A DNA stretch of 43,565 nt from Halobacteriales archaeon QS_8_65_32 (GTDB lineage: Archaea; Halobacteriota; Halobacteria; Halobacteriales; Halococcaceae): positions 1,193-44,757 of the forward strand of contig PXRY01000045.1 of the NCBI GenBank assembly GCA_003022925.1, given 5' to 3'. The translations under genes were made by a program, and so were the position numbers. Below are positions 26,016 to 34,096 of the stretch, piece after piece. The notes under the pieces are model-generated. The model was not told the origin of the DNA and searched no databases. It was given only the letters and a program-made list of their open reading frames with translations. The stretch's first letter is position 1. Every line of letters begins with the position of its first letter.

Positions 26016-27242
26016 TTAGAATACACGGTACACGTCCGTCAGCACTGTTCGTAGCTGCTCAAGGACGATTCGCACGTCGAGCGCGAACGACCGGCGGCGG
26101 ATGTACTCGACGTCGTAACGTAGCTTCAGTTCGGGGTTCACGCTCGAGACATCGTTGACCTGAGCGAGACCGGTCAGTCCAGGCTTCACGAACCACCGCC
26201 GCGGCCATCCGGCTACGGCGGCGTCGATCTCGGCGTCGATCGCCGGTCGCTCGGGCCGGGGCCCGACGACGCTCATATCGCCGGTCAGGATCGACAGTAA
26301 CTGGGGGAGTTCGTCGAGGTGGGTCCGTCGCAACACCCGCCCAACGCGGGTCACCCGTGGGTCGACATCGCCGGCGTCCTCGTCGCTTAGCCGCGCACCG
26401 CTTTCGGTCTCCGCGTCGGTAACCATACTTCTGAACTTGTAGATTCGGAACGTCTCGCCGAACATTGCCGTCCGGTCCTGACTATAGAGCACCGGCCCGG
26501 GACTGTCGAGCTTGATCGCTACCGCGACGGCGAGGAGTATCGGGGCCGACGCGGCGAGCCCGGCTAGAGCGAATGTCTTGTCGAATAGGCACTTGAGAAC
26601 ACGGCTCCGCCGGTCCCACGGTTCGACGTCGACCTCGACGGTGTCACCGTCCGAACCCTTCGTCAACACGGCGTCAGCACACTCCCGGCTTGCCGCGACC
26701 GATATCCCGTGCCTCCGACACGTCGAGAGCGCGCCGAAAAAGGCCGTCCGGTCCGGCCCGGAGAAGGCGAGGATCGCCCTGTCGACCTCGGGTTCGGCGA
26801 GCACCGCTGAGAGATCGGCGACCCCGCCCAGATATCGGAGTTCGTCACGACGAACTCTCGTGGCCCCGCCGCCGTCGGCGAGGCGGACAACCGTTCCCGC
26901 CGACCCGTCGTCAACGCGTTCGTACCCTCCCGCGGATTCGGTATCGTCGCCCCGCCGACCTGACGACAGGATGTACCCGGCGGCCGGACGCTCTGTTCCA
27001 TCGAGGACCGATTCGATCCGTCCGGTGTCGTCGCCGACGACGATTTGCCGATCGACCGCCGACCTCGGCCGGCGGTCGATCGCGGCGAGTAGCAGGGAAA
27101 ACGAACAGACGATCGTGCCGGCCAGCATGAGCGTCGCCCGCGGCGACCGGAAGCTGTGCCCGAGATACTCGCTCGCCACGAGAGCGACGCTACAGATCGC
27201 TACGCCTGCAACGAGGAGCCGACACCGCCGTCCTTGCTTCAT
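26016..27242 (-). CDS. Polyprenyl-phosphate sugar-1-phosphate transferase (bacterial sugar transferase family)
   Basis: A 408-residue membrane enzyme of the WcaJ/WbaP type, which starts a polysaccharide repeat unit by moving a sugar-1-phosphate onto the lipid carrier. Two N-terminal helices (about 8-24, 38-55), a soluble middle part (GGVADLSAVLAEPEVDRAIL, Rossmann-like CoA/NAD-type fold), a re-entrant helix (FALAGLAASAPILLAVAVAI), then the catalytic domain: KLDSPGPVLYSQDR, YKFRSMVTDAE, HLDELPQLLSILTGDMSVVG, GPRPERP and KPGLTGLAQVN. The family order and length are complete. A TATA box at 27263-27270 marks its own promoter. The locus therefore has a lipid-carrier-linked assembly route as well as a GT2. 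Confidence 0.92.
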   Translation of the reverse strand: MKQGRRCRLLVAGVAICSVALVASEYLGHSFRSPRATLMLAGTIVCSFSLLLAAIDRRPRSAVDRQIVVGDDTGRIESVLDGTERPAAGYILSSGRRGDDTESAGGYERVDDGSAGTVVRLADGGGATRVRRDELRYLGGVADLSAVLAEPEVDRAILAFSGPDRTAFFGALSTCRRHGISVAASRECADAVLTKGSDGDTVEVDVEPWDRRSRVLKCLFDKTFALAGLAASAPILLAVAVAIKLDSPGPVLYSQDRTAMFGETFRIYKFRSMVTDAETESGARLSDEDAGDVDPRVTRVGRVLRRTHLDELPQLLSILTGDMSVVGPRPERPAIDAEIDAAVAGWPRRWFVKPGLTGLAQVNDVSSVNPELKLRYDVEYIRRRSFALDVRIVLEQLRTVLTDVYRVF

Positions 27243-27262
27243 TACACTTCCAGAAAAACAGA

Positions 27263-27270
27263 AATATACT
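27263..27270 (-). promoter_or_regulatory. TATA box of the sugar transferase gene
   Basis: AGTATATT on the minus strand, centred about 24-25 bases before the ATG at 27242, inside a strongly AT-rich stretch (27240-27280). A leaderless transcript beginning at or next to the ATG is likely, for the sugar transferase and epimerase genes. Confidence 0.6.
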
Positions 27271-27366
27271 AAAACATGACACGGGTAACAGCGTCGTAGC
27301 GTCCGACTTCGCGCCCGAAGGCCCTCCGTACCGCGACGGACGCCCGCACTGCGACGAATTGACTAC

Positions 27367-27388
27367 GCGATCGCCGCAGGGCGATCGC
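27367..27388. terminator. Hairpin between polymerase-like and sugar transferase genes
   Basis: A 9-bp perfect stem GCGATCGCC/GGCGATCGC, loop GCAG, in the 246-base gap after the stop of the O-antigen polymerase/ligase-like gene and about 125 bases before the sugar transferase start. It could end the upstream transcript. No T-run follows on the minus strand. Confidence 0.4.
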
Positions 27389-27488
27389 GCAGCTGCACGG
27401 CGGCGAGTGCGATCACCGAAACGGACGCAGTCGAGGGACGGACTACGGGTGCAAAAGCGCGAAACCCCGGTGTACCGGTAGAACGGTC

Positions 27489-29057
27489 TCAGCGAGGAGT
27501 GGCTGCCGCACACTCCGACGCACCGTCCTGTGGGCTCGCGCCGACGACGACGCCCATCAGTAGCCAGAAGATCGACAGCGCGGCGTCCCAGAGGTGTGCG
27601 AGGTCCCACAGCGAGTAGGCGTGAAAGCCAACCATGCCACAGACGATCGCTCCCCAGAGGAGTCGTTCGGGCCCGGTCCGTTCGAGAACGCGCCGGAACG
27701 CGACGAACAAGACTGTCGTCGCCCCGAGAACGTAGGCGGCCGCGCCGACGAACCCGGTTGCGGCGAGATACGAGAAGACGATCCCGTGGATGCCGCGGAG
27801 ATCGGGGAGCCCGAAGCGTTCGATCACCAGAAAGAAGTTCCCGCTACCGAGGCCGAACAGCGGGTACTCCCGGGCGACCTCGACGGCGACGACGTACTGT
27901 TCGATGCGTATCGCGAGCGTCCGGGTATCGAACAGCGGGACGGCCGGGACGGCACCCGCAGACGCACGCACGGCGACGGTTACTGCGAGCCCGGTCGCCG
28001 CTACCACGCTCGTAACGCCGGCAGCGAGAACGCCCACGGCGACACCCCGGCTGCGTTCGCGGAGCGCCGCGTACCCGAAGGCGGTGGCGAGGAGCACACC
28101 GGTCAGGAGGAGGGCCGCCCAGCCGGCGTCGGTGTCGGCGGTTCGGATAACTAACACGGCGGCGGCAGTGCTTCCGAGAACGCCGAGGCGGCCGAGCCAG
28201 GAGTGTCGCGCCGCGATCGCGAGCGAGAGCGGGATACACAGGAGTAGGATAATGGTGAACTCCCGGGAGTGGCCGACGAACCCGCCGGCGTACGAGCCGT
28301 ATGGAATCGCCATGTCGCCGAGGGTGAACGTGCCTAAGATCACCGTCGGGGTCTCGCCGAGCGCCTTCAAGCCGAATCCGCCCCGATTTGTGATCTGTGC
28401 GAGCGCGAACGCGAGGTGGCCCCAGACGGCGATCGCGAGCGGGTAGACCACACACCAGGGGTTCGTCGCCCGGACGACGAACGCGGCGAGAACGAACAAC
28501 AGTCCGTACCTGAGGTACTGAACGGTGTCGAGCAGCGGGGCGACGCTCGACTGACCGTTGGCGACGACCGCCGAGAGGACCGTCCAGACGAGGAAGACCG
28601 AGAGCGCCGCGATAGCGATCGTCTTCCCGTCGAAGCGAGGGCGGCGGAGGGATCGAAGGGAGACCCGCCCGCCGATCCAGTAGACGAAGACGATCAGGAG
28701 GGGAACGGCGACGACGTCGACGGCCATGACGTCGAGCGACGAGACGGGGATTCGTCCTGGTCCCTGCATGAGCGTTACCCCGACGTCGAAGGTCGCGAAC
28801 ACCACGACAGCACTGACGAGCCCTTCGAAGCCGGTTCGCGTTGCGAGGATCACTACCCCGTAGACAACGCCGGCTGCGGCGACGAGCACGAGCGGCAGGA
28901 ACTCCGTCGTTAGGGCGAGAACAGGAACGACGCCGACGAGCAACCCGACGAGCAGGGTAGCGGTCCAGGCGAACGAGGAGACGTCGGTGGTCGTCGGGGG
29001 GACGAAGCTCCGATAGGTCGAGTGCAGGCGTGACGTTCCCGCGAAGCTCTGGCTCAT
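27489..29057 (-). CDS. O-antigen polymerase/ligase-like membrane protein
   Basis: A 522-residue protein with about 11-12 membrane helices and a long external loop (about residues 355-425). The family mark EYPLFGLGSGNFFLVIERFG, with the PLFGxGxGNF turn, lies in that loop, as in WaaL/Wzy-type O-antigen ligases and polymerases. These enzymes act on the outer face of the membrane and join lipid-linked oligosaccharides into chains or transfer them to an acceptor. Ligase and polymerase cannot be told apart here. It is first in the polysaccharide locus and followed by the sugar transferase. A large AT-rich dyad lies 77 bases before its start; no ordinary TATA box at the usual distance was convincing. 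Confidence 0.83.
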   Translation of the reverse strand: MSQSFAGTSRLHSTYRSFVPPTTTDVSSFAWTATLLVGLLVGVVPVLALTTEFLPLVLVAAAGVVYGVVILATRTGFEGLVSAVVVFATFDVGVTLMQGPGRIPVSSLDVMAVDVVAVPLLIVFVYWIGGRVSLRSLRRPRFDGKTIAIAALSVFLVWTVLSAVVANGQSSVAPLLDTVQYLRYGLLFVLAAFVVRATNPWCVVYPLAIAVWGHLAFALAQITNRGGFGLKALGETPTVILGTFTLGDMAIPYGSYAGGFVGHSREFTIILLLCIPLSLAIAARHSWLGRLGVLGSTAAAVLVIRTADTDAGWAALLLTGVLLATAFGYAALRERSRGVAVGVLAAGVTSVVAATGLAVTVAVRASAGAVPAVPLFDTRTLAIRIEQYVVAVEVAREYPLFGLGSGNFFLVIERFGLPDLRGIHGIVFSYLAATGFVGAAAYVLGATTVLFVAFRRVLERTGPERLLWGAIVCGMVGFHAYSLWDLAHLWDAALSIFWLLMGVVVGASPQDGASECAAATPR

Positions 29058-29133
29058 CGTCGTGAGTCCCGGAAACTAGCGTTTTTTCGAGCGAATAACT
29101 CGTCTCGCTTCCGGCGGCAAGACACCACTGCGA

Positions 29134-29184
29134 CCATTATCGTCGTTAGTTAATTGATCTTCTAATTAACTGTAACGATAGTGG
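29134..29184. promoter_or_regulatory. Large AT-rich imperfect palindrome upstream of the polysaccharide locus
   Basis: Outer arms CCATTATCGT (29134-29143) and ACGATAGTGG (29175-29184) match as inverted repeats at 9 of 10 positions. Inner arms AGTTAATT (29148-29155) and AATTAACT (29164-29171) match perfectly. The whole 51-bp element has one dyad axis near 29159, 77 bases before the polymerase-like gene start. It could be an operator, a terminator for transcripts from the right, or an extrusion site. Confidence 0.55.
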
Positions 29185-29802
29185 CGGTTCCGTAGTACGG
29201 ACCTAACCAGTCACGAAGTGACAGACCCCCGTTCGCAGCGATACGTACCTCGAACGAATCGGTTATTCGAGGGCCACTATCCCGCCGCGATACGGTGTGG
29301 TATCAGAGCCGATCACATCACGAGAAAGTACGGCGACGCCGTACAGTCGTATTTCGTTAGCAGCTTTCCAGGAGAGACCCGCCGAGATCGTTTCGGAAGC
29401 CCCTGACACGCTCGACTGACGACCGGACTCGCGGTGCTCGTCCGTTGAACTCCCGCTCGCTCCGCTCACGGGAATTACGGAAGACGATTCTGCTCGCTCC
29501 CTGCGGTCACTGTGCGGGCTGCGACTGCCGGGCCATCACTCGCTCATGGTTCAAGAGAGCTTCGCCGTTTCGAACCACGGTGCTTACCTCGCCCGCCATC
29601 GCCGAGCGATCGGCCCCTTCCAGTCCCATCCCGAGCGACTCCCGTCGGTCTTCATCGCTTCACCAAACACGACTGTTTCGACGGCAGAATCAAAGGGCGG
29701 GCCCGACCGCCGCGCGACCCCGGCGCTTCCTGTGCTCTCGACCATCCGGCGCGGGCGGTCGCGGGACGGGTAATTTTTACCGTTCGGTTCCCCTTCTCAG
29801 GT
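29185..29802. other. Noncoding gap between polysaccharide locus and pepF
   Basis: No gene is supported. Small inverted repeats are TCCGTA/TACGGA with a one-base loop (about 29189-29201) and GTCAC/GTGAC with loop GAA (about 29212-29224). From about 29440 on the sequence has the CGCTCGCTCCGCTCAC-type low complexity seen in other gaps. A TATA-like TAATTTTTACC at 29771-29781 is the pepF promoter. Confidence 0.5.
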
Positions 29803-31593
29803 ATGAGTTCGGTACCCGCCCGCAGCGATGTTTCCAAGGAGTACACCTGGGAGCTGGAGGACATCTTCGCAAGCGACGACGACTGGGAAGCGGCCTACGA
29901 GAGCGTCGAGGGACGCATCGAGGAGCTGCGCACCTACGAGGGCCAGATCACCGAAAGTGCGGAGGCCTTGCTATCGGTGTTGGAGACGCGCGAGGAGGTC
30001 ATGCGCGAGGTGGCGAACGTCGCCGCCTACGCCCGGATGCGCCGCGACGAGGACACCAGAGACGGCAAGTACCAGGCGCTCGCCGCCCGCGCGCAGTCGC
30101 TCGCCGCCGACGCGTCGAGCGCGTCGAGTTTCGTCGAACCCGAACTCCAGGAACTCGACCGCGAGGGGTTAGACGAGTTCGTCGAGGACGAACCCGCTTT
30201 GGAGACCTACGACCACTACTTCGACGAGATCCTGCGGATGAAACCCCACACCCGTTCGGCTGAAATCGAAGAACTGCTGTCGGACCTCGGGGAAGTCACC
30301 GAGGGAACCGGCGAGGTCTACAACCTGCTCGCGAACGCCGACATGCGTTTTCCGGCGATCGACGACCCCGACGGCGAACCGATCGAGATCACGCTGAGCA
30401 ATTTCACCAAGCTCCAGAAACACCCCGACCGCGACTTTCGCCGGGCGGTCTACGAGGGGTTTTACGACGAGTGGGAGTCGGTCAGAAACGCCGTCGGTGC
30501 GGCCTATCGCAACAGCGTGAAAGCCGACCGGAAACACGCAGGGGCCCGCTTTTACGACACGGCGCGGGAATCCGCCCTCGACGGCGCGAATATACCTACT
30601 GAAGTCTACGACACGCTCGTCGATACCGTTCGATCGAACTTAGGGCCGCTGCACCGTCACGCCGAGGCGAAACGCGACTCCCTTGGCGTCGACGAACTCC
30701 GGATGTGGGATCTCTATACCCCGATGGCGACCGGCGAGGAGCCCGAGATCCCCTACGAGGAAGCGTCGAAGTACGTTATCGAAGCGGTGGCACCGCTCGG
30801 CGACGACTATCAGGATCGGCTCGCAACGGGACTCGATTCGCGGTGGGTCGACGTCTACGAGAACAGGGGCAAACAGTCCGGAGCCTATTCGGGCGGGACG
30901 TACGACTCCCAACCGTATATCCTGATGAACTACCAGGACGACGTCGCCTCGATGTACACGCTCGCCCACGAACTCGGCCACTCGCTCCATTCGGAACTCG
31001 CGAGCGAGGCCCAGCCGTACGTCTACAGCGGCTACGAGATCTTCGTCGCCGAGGTCGCGAGCACGCTGAACGAGGCGCTGCTCACCGAACACCTCCTGAG
31101 CACGCTCGACGACGATCACCTGCGCGAACACGTCTTAGACGAGTACTTAGAGCGGGTGCGCTCGACGCTCTTTCGTCAGACGATGTTCGCCGAGTTCGAA
31201 CTCCGCGCCCACGAGTTGAACGCCGAGGGTGAGGCGCTGACGCCCGATCGCCTCGACGAGTGCTATCACGATCTCAAGGCTACCTACTACGAACCGGCCG
31301 AACTCGACGACCGGATTGCCCGCGAGTGGATGCGGATCCCGCATTTCTACCGGGCGTACTACGTCTACCAGTACGCCACCGGCATTAGCGCGGCGCTCGC
31401 GCTCAGTCGGCGGATCTTGGCGGAGGGCGAACCGGCCGCCGAGAAGTACCGCGAGTTCCTCCGGCGCGGGTCCCGAGCCTATCCGGTCGAACTGCTCCGT
31501 GACGCCGGCGTCGACGTCACGTCGTCGGAGCCGATCGAGGCGGCGATCGACGCCTACGACGAGCGCCTCGCCGCGTTCGGGGATCTCGACTAA
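29803..31593 (+). CDS. pepF: Oligoendopeptidase F (M3 metallopeptidase)
   Basis: A 596-residue zinc peptidase that cleaves short peptides in the cytoplasm. The zinc site HELGHSLHSEL (HExxH, about residue 388) is followed some 25 residues later by the third ligand Glu in EIFVAEVASTLNE. Upstream are the M3 features GLNIPTEVYDTLVDTV-like (here ANIPTEVYDTLVDTVRSNLG), RKHAGARFYDTARES and KQSGAYSGGTYDSQPYILMN. The PepF N-terminal helical domain is complete, and length equals that of bacterial PepF. There is no signal peptide. The start is fixed by the TATA-like box 26 bases upstream; the frame is open much further but that sequence is Arg/Pro/Ser-rich. It may recycle peptides from the proteasome, whose PAN gene follows. 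Confidence 0.95.
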   Translation: MSSVPARSDVSKEYTWELEDIFASDDDWEAAYESVEGRIEELRTYEGQITESAEALLSVLETREEVMREVANVAAYARMRRDEDTRDGKYQALAARAQSLAADASSASSFVEPELQELDREGLDEFVEDEPALETYDHYFDEILRMKPHTRSAEIEELLSDLGEVTEGTGEVYNLLANADMRFPAIDDPDGEPIEITLSNFTKLQKHPDRDFRRAVYEGFYDEWESVRNAVGAAYRNSVKADRKHAGARFYDTARESALDGANIPTEVYDTLVDTVRSNLGPLHRHAEAKRDSLGVDELRMWDLYTPMATGEEPEIPYEEASKYVIEAVAPLGDDYQDRLATGLDSRWVDVYENRGKQSGAYSGGTYDSQPYILMNYQDDVASMYTLAHELGHSLHSELASEAQPYVYSGYEIFVAEVASTLNEALLTEHLLSTLDDDHLREHVLDEYLERVRSTLFRQTMFAEFELRAHELNAEGEALTPDRLDECYHDLKATYYEPAELDDRIAREWMRIPHFYRAYYVYQYATGISAALALSRRILAEGEPAAEKYREFLRRGSRAYPVELLRDAGVDVTSSEPIEAAIDAYDERLAAFGDLD

Positions 31594-31609
31594 CCGTCCC
31601 CTGTCCACC

Positions 31610-31641
31610 GTTTCGGCTACGATCGGGCCGGTGGCCGAAAC
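31610..31641. terminator. Inverted repeat downstream of pepF
   Basis: GTTTCGGC (31610-31617) and GCCGAAAC (31634-31641), an 8-bp perfect stem with a 16-base loop, 17 bases after the pepF stop. The rest of the 300-base gap to PAN has no gene but shows CGGCGACCGGC-type repeats; a TATA-like CTTTTAGG at about 31862-31869 precedes PAN by about 28 bases. Confidence 0.4.
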
Positions 31642-31893
31642 CGACCGAGCGCCGACGTGGGGACACCCTGTCGAAGGGCACCGGCGACCGGCAGCGGTTT
31701 GACGACGGTTCGACGGCGAGCCGTCGGCGACCGGCGATGTCGTTCGACCGGCCCGGTGACCGTCGTTTCGCCGTTGCCCGGCGGCCGCCATCTCGACGTC
31801 GCCGGACGCCGGGCCGACCGACCGACAGCGACCCGGCGACCGTGACTTCGACCCAAAAGCACTTTTAGGTCTGTCCCGTAGATCCGCCATCAG

Positions 31894-33111
31894 ATGTCAC
31901 GCAGCCCCTCTATTCCGGATCGACCGCGTCTCGACCTCGATCCCGAGATGAGCACCGAAGAGCGCCTCGAAGCGCTCCGCGAGCACTTCATCACGATCGC
32001 GGGCGTCAACGACGAACTCGAAGACCAACTCGACGTCGCCGAAGAGCGCCGCGACGACTTCCGTGAGGAAGTCGATCGACTCGAACGCGAGAACGGCGCA
32101 TTAAAGACCTCCTCATTGTACGTCGCGACGGTCGAGGAAGTCACCGACGACGGCGTCGTCGTTAAGCAACACGGCACCAACCAGGAGATCCTCACCGAGA
32201 TTGCCCCTCAGCGCCGCGAGAACTTGGAAGCCGGCGACCGCGTTGCAGTCAACGATTCCTTTTCGATTCAGACCGACCTGTCGGCCGAAACCGACGCCCG
32301 CGCGCAGGCGATGCAGATCGAACACAGCCCCGAGGTCGCCTACGAGGACATCGGCGGGCTCGACGACCAGATCCGCGAGGTACGCGAAGCCGTTGAACTC
32401 CCGCTGCTGGACTCGGACAAGTTCGACGAGGTCGGCATCGATCCCCCGACCGGCGTACTGCTGCACGGCCCGCCGGGCACCGGCAAGACGATGCTCGCCA
32501 GAGCGGTCGCGAAACAGACCGACGCCACCTTCATCAAGATGGCCGGCTCCGAACTCGTCCGCAAGTTCATCGGCGAGGGCGCTCGTTTGGTCCGGGACCT
32601 GTTCGAACTCGCCGCCGAGAACGAGCCCGCGATCATCTTCATCGACGAGATCGACGCCGTTGCGGCCACGCGCACCGAATCGAAGACCTCCGGCGATGCC
32701 GAAGTCCAGCGGACGATGATGCAGCTGCTCAACGAGATGGACGGCTTCGACGACCGAGGCGACATCTGTATTATCGCCGCGACGAACCGCTTCGACATGC
32801 TCGATCGCGCCATTCTCCGTCCCGGCCGGTTCGACCGGCTCATCGACGTGCCCAAACCCGACGAGGTAGGCCGCGAACTCATCTTCGAGATCCACTCGCG
32901 TGACATGAGCCTCGCAGCGGACGTCGACTTCGAAGCGCTCGCCACAGAAACCGGCGACCTGAGCGGCGCGGAGATCGAGAGCCTGACGACCGAAGCCGGC
33001 ATGTTCGCGATCCGCGACGAGCGCACCGAGGTCAGGATGGACGACTTCCGCGAGGCCTTTGCGAAGATCGACGACGACGACAGCGTGACCGAACCCGTCG
33101 CGTTCCAATAG
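31894..33111 (+). CDS. pan: Proteasome-activating nucleotidase PAN (AAA+ ATPase)
   Basis: A 405-residue hexameric AAA+ unfoldase that feeds proteins to the 20S proteasome. The N-terminal coiled coil (about 20-70, ELEDQLDVAEERRDDFREEV) leads to an OB-domain (about 75-130). The ATPase core carries Walker A GPPGTGKT (192-199), Walker B IIFIDE (247-252), the pore-loop aromatic KFIGEGA, and SRH sensors ATNRFDMLDRAILRPGRFDR. The C-terminus reads VAFQ: Phe stands where the proteasome-docking HbYX motif usually has Tyr. Haloarchaea often hold two PAN paralogues; which one this is cannot be told. It appears monocistronic with its own TATA-like box. Confidence 0.95.
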   Translation: MSRSPSIPDRPRLDLDPEMSTEERLEALREHFITIAGVNDELEDQLDVAEERRDDFREEVDRLERENGALKTSSLYVATVEEVTDDGVVVKQHGTNQEILTEIAPQRRENLEAGDRVAVNDSFSIQTDLSAETDARAQAMQIEHSPEVAYEDIGGLDDQIREVREAVELPLLDSDKFDEVGIDPPTGVLLHGPPGTGKTMLARAVAKQTDATFIKMAGSELVRKFIGEGARLVRDLFELAAENEPAIIFIDEIDAVAATRTESKTSGDAEVQRTMMQLLNEMDGFDDRGDICIIAATNRFDMLDRAILRPGRFDRLIDVPKPDEVGRELIFEIHSRDMSLAADVDFEALATETGDLSGAEIESLTTEAGMFAIRDERTEVRMDDFREAFAKIDDDDSVTEPVAFQ

Positions 33112-33349
33112 GACCTTTTTCCTGGCGTCCTCGCTCGCGCTCACTCCGTTCGCGCTCACTGCGGGCCAGCAAAAATCTGCGATGGTCGCGGCGAAGCCGC
33201 TCCCCGCTCTCGTTCGCTCGCTGTGCTCGCTCACGAGAACATTAAAAACGCTCACTCGCGCCTCCGGCGTTCTCGGCGAACGGAGCGAGCTGAGAGCAGG
33301 GAGTGGGAGGTGAGCGACTAAAAGGAGCGAACGGGAACACCGCGCTCGT
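33112..33349. other. Gap downstream of PAN with T-run and GCTCGCGCTCAC repeats
   Basis: Immediately after the PAN stop, AGGAC, then CTTTTTCCTGGC, then GTCCT gives a small hairpin with an internal T-run, a plausible terminator (33113-33133). The remainder holds imperfect CGCTCGCGCTCACTCCG repeats and inverted versions of them, with no gene. Confidence 0.45.
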
Positions 33350-33826
33350 TCACGCCGAGCGTGCTCGTCCGCTCTGCAGTATCCTCGCCCTACTTCCAAG
33401 GCGTCGAATCGACGATTCTGCTCTCGTTTCTCCAGGCCGTCTACTGCTCCAGTTTCTCGCCGAACCAGAGATGTAGCTATTGCAGTCCTGCATGGCGAAC
33501 TCGCGTCGTCCGTCGTCGGTGTCGTGGAGTTCCTGAACGGTTTCGAGTTCGGTATCGGTGTCGATCGTTTTCAGTCGGTCGCGGAGCCCGTCGGCGTCGT
33601 TGACATCGATGTAGAAGGTCAGCGAACCGCCGAGCGTCGCGCCTTCCAGTGACGGGTGTTCCGTTTCGAGGCTAGCACGTTGCTGGAACACAAACGAGAC
33701 GTCGTCGATCATCACCTGTGCCCACCACAACTCTTCTTCGCTGTCGGCTTTGGGGACCGTTCCAGCGACGTTCGCGTCGAGCACGCGCCCGTACCATTCG
33801 ATCGTCGCTTCGACGTCTTCGACCAT
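33350..33826 (-). pseudogene. VOC/glyoxalase family gene, frameshifted at the 3' end
   Basis: The frame codes a single VOC-fold domain (VEATIEWYGRVLDANVAGTV; FVFQQRASLETEHPSLEG; TFYIDVNDADGLRDRL) of the PhnB/bleomycin-resistance-like type. After MQDCNSYI the reading changes to a Ser/Arg-rich 40-residue tail. A neighbouring frame at the same place reads WFGEKLEQ then stops (TAG at 33441-33443), the expected VOC ending with its metal-ligand Glu in FGE. One missing base at about 33467-33471 explains this. The N-terminal strand also runs past the first ATG: in-frame codons before it give LNTLTPNL with no start codon. Probably a broken gene; a sequencing error at the 3' end is the alternative. Confidence 0.72.
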
Positions 33827-34096
33827 GAGATTCGGAGTGAGCGTGTTCAGTGTTATGCGGTGGTTTTCCCTTTCAACTCTCCAGTAGTCGAACGAAGGTA
33901 AGTACGCGATCCTTAGCGGAGCGAAAGTGGTCCGGTTTTGTCTCGCGTCGATCGAGTGACGTTCAGCCGTTGTTTCCGTCTCCGTCGGACGGAAGCCGGG
34001 GGGTCGAACCGGCAGCGTCTCGGTAGGAGTTCTGCCGGCGTCCTCGCCGAGGAGTCAGGGCACAACAGCCAGGTGGACTCGGCGTGGACGGATGGC

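Noticed and set aside
29218..29406. A 62-residue plus-strand frame starting with GTG in the gap upstream of pepF
   Set aside because: Basic composition, no promoter, no recognised family; begins inside a small hairpin.
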